Source of the DNA: an uncultured Eubacteriales bacterium | Lineage (GTDB): Bacteria; Bacillota; Clostridia; Oscillospirales; Acutalibacteraceae | Assembly (NCBI GenBank): GCA_900315785.1 | Contig: ONAL01000006.1 | Coordinates: 1-61,290 of the forward strand | Reading direction: 5' to 3' | DNA: 61,290 nt | Shown here: in pieces, positions 54,818 to 61,290 of the stretch | Position numbering within the stretch: position 1 is the stretch's first letter | Layout of the letters: each line of letters opens with the position of its first letter | Made by a program: the position numbers and the translations under genes | The notes under the pieces: model-generated | Databases searched by the model: none | The model's input: the letters and a program-made list of their open reading frames with translations, nothing else | What the model was told of the DNA's origin: nothing

Positions 54818-55672
54818 TTATTTATCCTCAAGCTTCTTTGCGAGCGACTGTAAATCGTCGTTCGAGTAAAACTCGATAGACAGCGTGCCGCCCTTTTTGT
54901 TCCTGAGGGGTGTAATTTTTACCTTTTTGCCGAGATATTCGGTCAGTGTCTGCTCTACAATACTGTAGTAGGTTGGGGATTTGACAGGCGCGGGCTTCGG
55001 CTTCTTGTCCTTTTTGCTCTTGGCGATTTTCTCAATCTGCCTTACGGACATATCGGAAAGCGCGATTTCCTTTGCCACCCTTACCATTTCGCTTTCGTCC
55101 TCAAAGGACAGAAGCGCTCTCGCGTGACCCGAGCTGATTGTGCCCTCGCTCACCATTTGTGAAACCTCTTCGGGAAGCTTGAGCAGTCTCAGAGAGTTCG
55201 CGACGGTAGGTCTGGACTTGCCGACGACCTCGCTGACCTCTTCCTGAGTGAGCCCGTGCTCGTCCATCAGCGCCCTGTAGCCCTCGGCCTCCTCAATAGG
55301 ATTGAGGTTTTCTCTCTGAAGGTTCTCGATAAGGGCTATTTCCATAGTCTCCTTGTCGGTCAGGTCGCGGATTGTAACGGGAACCTCGGTGATTCCCGCA
55401 AGCTGACAGGCTCTGTAACGTCTCTCGCCCGCGACAATCTGATAGCCGCCGCCGAGAATCGGACGCACGAGAATGGGCTGAATCAGTCCGTGCTGTCTTA
55501 TGCTGTCGGAAAGCTGAGATAACGCTTCCTCGTCAAAGTCCTTACGCGGCTGGTCGCGGTTGGGTTCGAGCTCCGAAATATTCAGAGTTACGGTTGAGTT
55601 GCCGTTTTCGCTCTCGTTTTCGAGGAAAATAGCGCCCAGTCCCTTGCCGAGACCTCCTCTTTTCTTAGCCAT
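54818..55672 (-). CDS. parB: chromosome-partitioning protein ParB (Spo0J)
   Basis: A 284-residue parS-binding CTPase clamp. It starts MAKKRGGLGKGLGAIF, the Soj-stimulating tail. CTP motifs are VAGERRYRAC near 77-86 and ENLQRENLNP near 110; the HTH is GKSRPTVANSLRLL with SSGHARAL further on, the ParB-type residues. The C-terminal dimer domain follows. ATG 55672 follows AAAGGGGTGAG. It lies 4 bp after parA. Confidence 0.96.
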   Translation of the reverse strand: MAKKRGGLGKGLGAIFLENESENGNSTVTLNISELEPNRDQPRKDFDEEALSQLSDSIRQHGLIQPILVRPILGGGYQIVAGERRYRACQLAGITEVPVTIRDLTDKETMEIALIENLQRENLNPIEEAEGYRALMDEHGLTQEEVSEVVGKSRPTVANSLRLLKLPEEVSQMVSEGTISSGHARALLSFEDESEMVRVAKEIALSDMSVRQIEKIAKSKKDKKPKPAPVKSPTYYSIVEQTLTEYLGKKVKITPLRNKKGGTLSIEFYSNDDLQSLAKKLEDK

Positions 55673-55676
55673 TATC

Positions 55677-56438
55677 TCACCCCTTTGCCGCAATTTCCTT
55701 TGCGAGCTCGGTATAAGCCGCCGAGCCCTTGCAGGATTTGTCGTAGTAAATAACAGGCATACCGAACGAGGGAGCCTCCGAGAGCCTTACGCCTCTGGGG
55801 ATAACGGTCTTGAAAACCTTTCTCGGGAAGAATTTCTTGACCTCCTCGACAACCTGCTGAGTGAGGTTAAGTCTGCCGTCATACATCGTGAGCAGTACGC
55901 CCTCTAGCTCGAGCGAGCTGTTGTACTGGCGCTTAACCCTTCGTACAGTGTTCATAAGCTGTGACAGACCCTCGAGCGCGTAGTATTCGCACTGAATCGG
56001 TACGAGAATCGTGTCAGCCATTGTCAGCGCGTTCGCCGTGATAAGTCCCAGCGAAGGCGGACAGTCTATGATTATGTAGTCATAGTTGAATTTTATCGGA
56101 AGCACCGCGTTTTTGAGCAGCGCTTCACGGTGCGGCTTGTCCGCAATCTCAAGCTCCGCAGCCGCCAAATCGAGCGAGCTGGGAAGAATGTGAAGATTTT
56201 TGTACTGAGTTGAAAACAGACATTCCTCAGCCGAAATCCCGTCAACAAGAATGTTGTAGGTAGATTTGCCGAGCTGTCTTTTGTCTACCGCGACTCCGCT
56301 GGTCGCGTTTCCCTGAGGGTCGACGTCAACGAGAAGCGTGCGCTTTCCCATTTCGCCGAGGCACGCCGCGAGGTTTACCGCCGTCGTGGTTTTGCCTACT
56401 CCGCCCTTCTGGTTCGCAATCGCAATTACCTTTGCCAA
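55677..56438 (-). CDS. parA: chromosome-partitioning ATPase ParA (Soj)
   Basis: A 253-residue deviant-Walker ATPase: NQKGGVGKTTTAVN near 8-21, VDVDPQGNATSG near 39 and IIDCPPSLGLIT near 121. It works with ParB to separate origins, and Soj also tunes DnaA. The start is TTG 56438 after AGGGTGA. Confidence 0.96.
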   Translation of the reverse strand: MAKVIAIANQKGGVGKTTTAVNLAACLGEMGKRTLLVDVDPQGNATSGVAVDKRQLGKSTYNILVDGISAEECLFSTQYKNLHILPSSLDLAAAELEIADKPHREALLKNAVLPIKFNYDYIIIDCPPSLGLITANALTMADTILVPIQCEYYALEGLSQLMNTVRRVKRQYNSSLELEGVLLTMYDGRLNLTQQVVEEVKKFFPRKVFKTVIPRGVRLSEAPSFGMPVIYYDKSCKGSAAYTELAKEIAAKG

Positions 56439-56476
56439 AAAATCACCCTATGTTCCTTTTTAAATATACATACAAA

Positions 56477-56505
56477 ATTGTACCATATTTTATGTAAGAA
56501 TAAAA
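56477..56505 (-). promoter_or_regulatory. parA operon promoter (extended -10)
   Basis: Minus strand TACAAT (56477-56482) with TGG just upstream (extended -10) and a weak TTTTAT -35 (56500-56505), 17-bp spacer. Confidence 0.55.
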
Positions 56506-56533
56506 GACCTTTTTTAACTTAGCAAGAAAATTC

Positions 56534-56562
56534 TTGTAAATTTTTGAATATTAATATATAAT
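56534..56562 (+). promoter_or_regulatory. prmA promoter
   Basis: TTGTAA (56534-56539), 17-bp spacer, TATAAT (56557-56562). Confidence 0.75.
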
Positions 56563-56598
56563 TAGAAAGGTTTATCCCAAAAAGAAAAAGGTGACGCT

Positions 56599-57522
56599 AT
56601 GGCAAGCTGGACGGAGATAAAAATATCCGTTGACGTAAAGGATATCGACAAAGCCGCGGATATCGCCAATATGGTGGTTCCGTACGGAATATATATCGAG
56701 GACTACTCGGCGCTCGAGGAACAGGTCAGGCAGATAGCCCACATCGACCTGATTGATGAGGATTTGCTCAAAAAGGACAGAAACGCGGCGTTTATTCACG
56801 TTTATCTGGAGCCCGACGTAAACCCTGCCGAGGCGCTCGCCTTCCTGTCGGAAAGATACAACTCCGAGGGAATAAAGCACACAATCGACACCTCGCTCAC
56901 AATGGACGAGGACTGGCGCAACAACTGGAAAAAGTTCTTTAACCCCACGCCTGTCGGTGAAAAGCTGCTCATCCGTCCCACCTGGCGCGATGATTTCGAC
57001 CCCGAGGGCAGAGTTGTGCTCAATATCGACCCGGGTCTCGCCTTCGGAACAGGCAGTCACGAGACCACTCGTCTCTGTCTTGAGACGATAGAAAAGCATT
57101 TGAAGCAGGGCGACACGGTTCTCGACGTCGGCTGCGGAAGCGGAATCCTCGCAATCGCCGCTCTTTTGCTCGGAGCTTCGACGGCTCAGGGCGTTGATAT
57201 CGACGAAACAGCGGTCAGAACCGCTGCGGAAAACGCCGAGCTTAACGGCGTCGGAGACAGATTTACGGCAATTCACGGCGACCTGACGCAAAAAGTCAGC
57301 GGAAAGTTCAATTTAATAGTTGCAAATATTGTCGCAGATGCTATAATTAGTCTGTCAAAGGGTATCAAGGAGTTTATGAACCCCGATACTATTTATATTA
57401 TGAGCGGTATCATCGATACCCGCGGCGACGAGGTCGCAAACGCGGTCAGCGGTGACTTTGAGCTTATCGCGCGCTACGAGGACAACGGCTGGGTCTGCCT
57501 CGCGGCAAGATTAAAAAAGTAA
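56599..57522 (+). CDS. prmA: ribosomal protein L11 methyltransferase
   Basis: A 307-residue SAM enzyme that trimethylates L11. It has an N-terminal L11-binding domain (about 1-110), WRNNWKKFFNPTPVGEKLLIRP near 113-134, and the Rossmann domain with LDVGCGSGILAIAALLLGA near 175-193. AAAGGTGA precedes ATG. It heads a plus-strand run of envelope genes. Confidence 0.96.
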   Translation: MASWTEIKISVDVKDIDKAADIANMVVPYGIYIEDYSALEEQVRQIAHIDLIDEDLLKKDRNAAFIHVYLEPDVNPAEALAFLSERYNSEGIKHTIDTSLTMDEDWRNNWKKFFNPTPVGEKLLIRPTWRDDFDPEGRVVLNIDPGLAFGTGSHETTRLCLETIEKHLKQGDTVLDVGCGSGILAIAALLLGASTAQGVDIDETAVRTAAENAELNGVGDRFTAIHGDLTQKVSGKFNLIVANIVADAIISLSKGIKEFMNPDTIYIMSGIIDTRGDEVANAVSGDFELIARYEDNGWVCLAARLKK

Positions 57523-57546
57523 TATGAAAGATAGGAGATATTTACA

Positions 57547-58128
57547 ATGAAAAAGAAAAATTCAACCCGTGACAACGTCAATCTGTTTTTCTCGGCGTTC
57601 TTAATCTTAGCGTACATCGTATGCGGCTATTTCTTCGCTCAGTTCGCAGGCTCCCTCGGCGATGTAGCCAAGGCTGCCGTAACTGTGGGAATCCTCGCGA
57701 TTTTCGGACTTCTCGTATTCTACGCGACGCGAGTAGGCGAAGGCAAGCCCGTAACCAGATTCAGCTGGATTACGCTGATTCTTCTCGATTTACCCGCGCT
57801 TTACATCGTTCTCGCGCTGATTATCCCCGTATTTCCGCTTCACCAGCAGCTCGCCGAGAACTCAATCGTAGCGTATATGGCAGCCGTAGCGTTCGGCTAC
57901 GCGGTTCCCTACACCTTCCTCAGCGGCTTCGAGACCGTCTATGACGACGAAGAGGAAAAGGAAGAGGAAGCTCAGCCCGAGGTTCTCGAGGGCGGCGTAG
58001 AGGCTGACCTCGTTGACGACGAGCCCGAAGCTGAGGAAGAGCCCGAGGCAGAGGAAGTCGTAGTTGTTGCAGAGCCCGAAGAGGTTGAGGAAGAAAAAAC
58101 CGAAACGGAAGAAGCAACAGAAGAATAA
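57547..58128 (+). CDS. membrane protein with long acidic C-terminal tail, unknown
   Basis: A 193-residue protein with four hydrophobic segments (about 13-33, 40-60, 72-95 and 105-127), then about 60 residues almost wholly Glu, Asp, Val and Ala (for example EPEAEEEPEAEEVVVVAEPE). The tail is probably disordered and may bind metal or basic partners. AGGAG precedes ATG. It follows prmA by 24 bp. No family recognised. Confidence 0.8.
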   Translation: MKKKNSTRDNVNLFFSAFLILAYIVCGYFFAQFAGSLGDVAKAAVTVGILAIFGLLVFYATRVGEGKPVTRFSWITLILLDLPALYIVLALIIPVFPLHQQLAENSIVAYMAAVAFGYAVPYTFLSGFETVYDDEEEKEEEAQPEVLEGGVEADLVDDEPEAEEEPEAEEVVVVAEPEEVEEEKTETEEATEE

Positions 58129-58152
58129 TTTTTTCACACTATATATTAATGA

Positions 58153-58180
58153 AAAGCGGAGCTTCGGTTCCGCTTTCTTT
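58153..58180 (+). terminator. terminator with UUCG tetraloop
   Basis: AAAGCGGAGC (58153-58162), loop TTCG, GTTCCGCTTT (58167-58176) with one G-U pair, then CTTTT. Confidence 0.88.
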
Positions 58181-58184
58181 TCGC

Positions 58185-58213
58185 TTGACAAAACTTACCG
58201 TGGGATTTATTAT
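58185..58213 (+). promoter_or_regulatory. promoter for the 58235 operon
   Basis: TTGACA (58185-58190), 17-bp spacer, TATTAT (58208-58213). Confidence 0.85.
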
Positions 58214-58234
58214 AAAGGATAAGGAAGTGTTAAT

Positions 58235-58759
58235 ATGAGTAATGACAGAAGAAAGCCCGCCGAATACGGCGACGGCTTCGGCGTTGAAGCAGCGCCCGAG
58301 CGTGAGACACGCTCAGCGGGCGACAGAAACAGACAGAAAAAATCAAAGGCGCCGATTATAATAATAATTGCGGTTCTCGTTACAGCGGCAGTTGTCGCGG
58401 GAATCCTCTTCGGAACACAGGCTTGTTCCAAGAACGACAAGACAAAGAAAAAGACTCAGGCCGCAACAACGGCTGCTCAGACAGAAGCCGAAACCGAGAC
58501 CGAATCCGACAGCGAGTATGTAGAGGACACGCAGAGCGAGGAAACCACCGAAGCTACCGCGGAAAGCTCGTCTTCGGAGCAGACACAGGATGACACAGGC
58601 TCGGCTGAAGGCGGAGAGGATTCGGATTCCCAGAGCGACACGGGCAGCGGCAGCGACGAGGACGACGCGTACGGAATCACCAAGAGCAACGAGGTTGACG
58701 AAAACGGCGTCGTTAATGAGAGCGAATATCAGGAAGGCATCAACTTGGATGATCTCTGA
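58235..58759 (+). CDS. single-pass membrane protein with Ser/Glu/Thr-rich outside tail
   Basis: A 174-residue protein: hydrophilic N-terminus (about 1-38, Arg/Glu rich), one hydrophobic segment (about 39-62), then a low-complexity Thr, Glu, Ser and Asp tail. A Cys at the end of the segment (TQACSK) is not a standard lipobox because the segment is not N-terminal. It is probably a wall-spanning or sensor-like protein. Function unknown. Confidence 0.78.
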   Translation: MSNDRRKPAEYGDGFGVEAAPERETRSAGDRNRQKKSKAPIIIIIAVLVTAAVVAGILFGTQACSKNDKTKKKTQAATTAAQTEAETETESDSEYVEDTQSEETTEATAESSSSEQTQDDTGSAEGGEDSDSQSDTGSGSDEDDAYGITKSNEVDENGVVNESEYQEGINLDDL

Positions 58760-58777
58760 TACATAAAGGAGAAAGCT

Positions 58778-60067
58778 ATGGATAATAAAAGAAGATGCAC
58801 CAACTGCGGTGCCTATTTGAACGAAAACGACAAGGTCTGCTACGTATGCGGCGAGGTTCAGCTTCCCGAAGTGGTAATGTCCGAGCGCACAGCCGACGAC
58901 GTTGTGGAGCGCCCTGCGTATAACTTCACCGAGAACGAGGACTACGTCGTTCCCGAGAGCGTTGCACATCAGGACAAGCCTGTCGATATTGAAGAAGTGA
59001 ACTACGGCGACGATTTTGACGAAGCCGTAAGCTATGACGAGGAGTATCATCCCGAACAGAGCCGCAGAATGAGAGAATACAGCGATGATGTTGCCGAGCC
59101 CTATTACGAGGGCGACCGCCGCCGTGAGAAGCTTCAGAAAAAGCACAGAAAAACAACCGCGATTGTCATCACAATCATCGTTGCGGTTCTGCTTATAGCG
59201 GGCGGCGTTGTGTTCGCGTTCGTTTCGGGAATCTTCGGTCCCAAGAAGCCCGCCGTCGAAGGCAAAAAGACAATCTACTTTGACAAGCCCTCGACTGAGA
59301 TTGAGCTCACCGCACAGGACGGCACAACCTACAACTGGAGCGGCGACGTAGTCGTTACCTACAAGCTCAACGGCAAGACCAGAAAGACTGCCTGCACACC
59401 CTGCATTGACCACGAAACTCTCTGGAAGGTAAACATCTCCGACAAGGCTGAGAAGATTTACTTCTATCAGGCTACGGACAAGAAAGTCCGCACCCAGAAC
59501 CTCCCCAGCTTCAATGAAGAGACAGTCTACTATGTTTCCCAGAAGCAGTTCAACCGCGACAATCAGCTTCCCTTGGGCGAATGCGCAAGAGATAATTTTG
59601 AGGGAATCGGAGTAAACTACGCTACCGACCCGACCTCTGAGCCCGAGACAGAAACCACAACCGCGGAGCAGACAACTGCCGAAACAACCGCCGAGACCTC
59701 CGAGACAGAGGAAACCTCTTCCTCATCCTCGGGAGAGCCCTACAGCGTAAGCGTTCCTTCGGCTTGGGCTGACGATGTTTCGTCGGTACAGAACGGCAAC
59801 TGCACAATCTATTACGAGGACTACAACCACGATATGTACGAAATGGGAACACTCGTGTCCATTTATGTGTTCGACGCGGACGACAGCAAGGCGGATAACC
59901 TTGACGGCGTCAAGCTCACCGAATACACCTCGGACAAGTCCAAGAAGATTGTCGTCACAACGCCTACGGACGTTCAGTACAACGACGCAGACGACACAGC
60001 GGTCAAGAATTATATGAATATGCAGAAGGAAGTAAACAACTTTATTTCCTCAATCGTTATCAATTAA
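58778..60067 (+). CDS. zinc-ribbon, single-pass membrane protein with Thr-rich linker
   Basis: A 429-residue protein. An N-terminal CTNCGAYLNENDKVCYVCG ribbon is followed by an acidic region (about 35-115), a hydrophobic segment (about 127-150), an outside beta-type domain (about 160-285), a Thr/Glu/Ser linker (about 288-318) and a second outside domain (about 320-429). AAAGGAG precedes ATG, 19 bp after the previous gene. The inside ribbon and outside domains suggest signalling or protein-protein contact; unproven. Confidence 0.8.
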   Translation: MDNKRRCTNCGAYLNENDKVCYVCGEVQLPEVVMSERTADDVVERPAYNFTENEDYVVPESVAHQDKPVDIEEVNYGDDFDEAVSYDEEYHPEQSRRMREYSDDVAEPYYEGDRRREKLQKKHRKTTAIVITIIVAVLLIAGGVVFAFVSGIFGPKKPAVEGKKTIYFDKPSTEIELTAQDGTTYNWSGDVVVTYKLNGKTRKTACTPCIDHETLWKVNISDKAEKIYFYQATDKKVRTQNLPSFNEETVYYVSQKQFNRDNQLPLGECARDNFEGIGVNYATDPTSEPETETTTAEQTTAETTAETSETEETSSSSSGEPYSVSVPSAWADDVSSVQNGNCTIYYEDYNHDMYEMGTLVSIYVFDADDSKADNLDGVKLTEYTSDKSKKIVVTTPTDVQYNDADDTAVKNYMNMQKEVNNFISSIVIN

Positions 60068-60093
60068 TAATATATATGAAGGAGTAATCAAAA

Positions 60094-60915
60094 ATGGGTT
60101 GCGATCACGATTGTTCATCCTGCGCCGAGAATTGTTCAAGCAGAACACAGCCGCAGGATTTACGCGAAAAGCTTAACGACCTCAGCTCGGTCAAGAAGGT
60201 AATCGGTGTTATCTCGGGCAAGGGCGGCGTAGGCAAGAGCCTTGTCACCTCGACGCTCGCGGTAACAATGAACCGCAGAGGTCACAAAACCGCCATTCTG
60301 GACGCCGATATCACGGGTCCGTCAATTCCCAAGGCGTTCAATCTGCACGACAGAGCCAAGGGCAACGATTTCGGCATCTATCCCGAAACCTCAAAAACAG
60401 GCATTGATATTATGTCAATCAACCTGCTTCTCGAAAACGAGACCGACCCCGTAATCTGGCGCGGTTCTCTCATCTCGGGAACGGTACGCCAGTTCTGGAC
60501 GGACGTAATCTGGAAGGACGAGGAGTATATGTTTGTCGATATGCCCCCCGGCACAGGCGACGTAGCGCTCACGGTTTTCCAGTCAATCCCCGTCGACGGA
60601 ATCATCATTGTCACCTCTCCGCAGGACCTCGTGTCAATGATTGTGGAGAAGGCGGTCAAGATGGCTCAGATGATGAACGTGCCGATTCTCGGTATCGTGG
60701 AGAATATGAGCTACTTTATGTGCCCGAACTGCGGCGAAAAGCACCACATCTACGGCGAAAGCAAGATTGAGGAAATCGCCGAGAAGTTCAACACAAAGGT
60801 GCTCGCGAAGCTCCCCATCGACCCCGACCTCGCCAAGTGCGTGGACAGAGGAATGGTCGAGCTCTACAGCGGCGACTTTATGGAGAACGCCGCCGACGAG
60901 CTGGAAAAGCTCTGA
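60094..60915 (+). CDS. Mrp/NBP35-type iron-sulfur cluster carrier ATPase
   Basis: A 273-residue P-loop ATPase: GKGGVGKSLVTS near 42, VDMPPGTGDVALT near 150, and CPNC near 212 at the cluster-bridging site. The N-terminus has CDHDCSSCAENC (C-x3-C-x2-C-x3-C), the NBP35-like cluster motif. It should assemble or carry 4Fe-4S clusters to target enzymes such as Nth. AAGGAG precedes ATG. Confidence 0.93.
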   Translation: MGCDHDCSSCAENCSSRTQPQDLREKLNDLSSVKKVIGVISGKGGVGKSLVTSTLAVTMNRRGHKTAILDADITGPSIPKAFNLHDRAKGNDFGIYPETSKTGIDIMSINLLLENETDPVIWRGSLISGTVRQFWTDVIWKDEEYMFVDMPPGTGDVALTVFQSIPVDGIIIVTSPQDLVSMIVEKAVKMAQMMNVPILGIVENMSYFMCPNCGEKHHIYGESKIEEIAEKFNTKVLAKLPIDPDLAKCVDRGMVELYSGDFMENAADELEKL

Positions 60916-60928
60916 TATACAGCGTCTG

Positions 60929-60955
60929 AGGCTCCCGAAAGGGAGCCTTTCTGTT
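60929..60955 (+). terminator. terminator after the Mrp gene
   Basis: AGGCTCCC (60929-60936), GAAA tetraloop, GGGAGCCT (60941-60948), then TTCTGTTTCT. Confidence 0.9.
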
Positions 60956-61050
60956 TCTCTGCAATCTAAAAAAGACAATTCCCGACAGCTTTTTGTTCTT
61001 TTTTAGCACTTTGAACAAACATATTAAAAATTTTTTGTACAACTTTCGAG

Positions 61051-61079
61051 TTGAAACAGTTTTGTAATTGATGTAAAAT
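61051..61079 (+). promoter_or_regulatory. promoter of the right-edge RNA
   Basis: TTGAAA (61051-61056), 17-bp spacer, TAAAAT (61074-61079). It faces into the structured stretch that follows. Confidence 0.7.
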
Positions 61080-61085
61080 ACTGTT

Positions 61086-61254
61086 GTATAGGTGGCAATA
61101 GCCCCTATAGCGGCAAAATTGACTTGAAATTAGGGAAGCTTTTCCCGTTGTACGCCGAAGGAGAGTAGAGTCGACCTACGCTTCTGAGGGCGTCATACAT
61201 AATTTGTGAATCATTATCGCGGAGAATGTGGGGTCAGATGATGTTAAGTACATT
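61086..61254 (+). ncRNA. candidate structured RNA or leader, unidentified
   Basis: This stretch has no credible gene but many paired elements: TATAGG-GGC/GCC-CCTATA (61087-61109), GGGAA/TTCCC (61133-61146), a long compound stem with TGTA+CGCC+GAAG+GTAG paired to CTAC+CTTC+GGCG+TACA (61149-61199), ATAAT/ATTAT (about 61199-61217), and GAGAATGT/ACATTTTC (about 61222-61257). A good promoter lies just upstream. It could be a stand-alone small RNA (raiA-type RNAs deserve a check) or a riboswitch for a gene beyond the edge. Confidence 0.6.
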
Positions 61255-61290
61255 TTCAAGTAAATTATCGAAAATTTAAAAGAAATTTAT

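Noticed and set aside
61086-61254. Lysine riboswitch at the right edge
   Set aside because: CGCCGAAG fits one L-box core, but the expected flanking cores and the five-helix order are not convincing; left as an unidentified RNA.

Overview
The window is the replication-origin region of a Firmicutes chromosome, most likely a gut clostridium of the Ruminococcaceae/Oscillospiraceae type. This rests on the gene order (rpmH-rnpA-yidD-yidC-khpB-mnmE-mnmG-rsmG-noc on one side of dnaA; dnaN-rlbA-recF-remB-gyrB-gyrA on the other), Gram-positive features (RemB, HrcA/CIRCE, ZapA, Noc, MreBCD) and several lipoproteins with Thr/Glu/Ser-rich linkers. The genus is not proven by what is shown.

Layout, left to right. 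1-465: 5' end of a 16S rRNA gene on the minus strand with its leader and a near-consensus promoter. 466-5777: envelope genes (zinc-ribbon membrane protein, ECF sigma factor with a putative anti-sigma partner, lipoprotein, G5/3D cell-wall protein) and a nucleoside deoxyribosyltransferase. 5774-9255: a HAD phosphatase gene split by a 2.75-kb group II intron (6286-9038) encoding an RT/maturase/HNH protein; joining the exons restores a 242-codon frame. 9355-12564: nth, a small Cys protein, a lipoprotein and guaB. 12620-18241 (minus): MinD-like ATPase, mgsA, hisS, aspS and two zinc-ribbon membrane proteins. 18502-26208 (plus): zapA, a U32 peptidase, dut and the rod-shape cluster mreB-mreC-mreD-PBP2. 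26209-38676 (minus): lipoprotein, maf, acyltransferase, gyrA, thioesterase, gyrB, two zinc-ribbon proteins, remB, recF, rlbA, dnaN and dnaA.

The origin is around dnaA. Between dnaA and dnaN lie clustered DnaA boxes, a short C tract, CTA-type trinucleotides (the DnaA-trio arrangement) and an AT-rich stretch. A second box and an AT-rich stretch lie upstream of dnaA. Rightwards run rpmH to noc, with three perfect parS sites (42963, 44478, 46659). Then come the hrcA-grpE-dnaK-dnaJ operon under a perfect CIRCE (minus), rpsT and two small membrane proteins, an aquaporin, serS and parB-parA (minus), and finally prmA, three membrane/zinc-ribbon genes and an Mrp-type Fe-S carrier ATPase (plus).

The genes fit one theme: replication start (DnaA, DnaN, gyrase, RecF), origin segregation (ParA/ParB/parS, Noc), cell shape and division (MreBCD, PBP2, ZapA, MinD-like), and growth functions (rRNA, tRNA modification and charging, membrane insertion, chaperones). 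The items most worth a second look are the in-frame intron in the HAD gene, the DnaA-trio origin, a possibly leaderless mreC whose promoter lies inside the mreB terminator, a gyrB leader hairpin, and a well-folded but unidentified RNA at the right edge (61086-61254).
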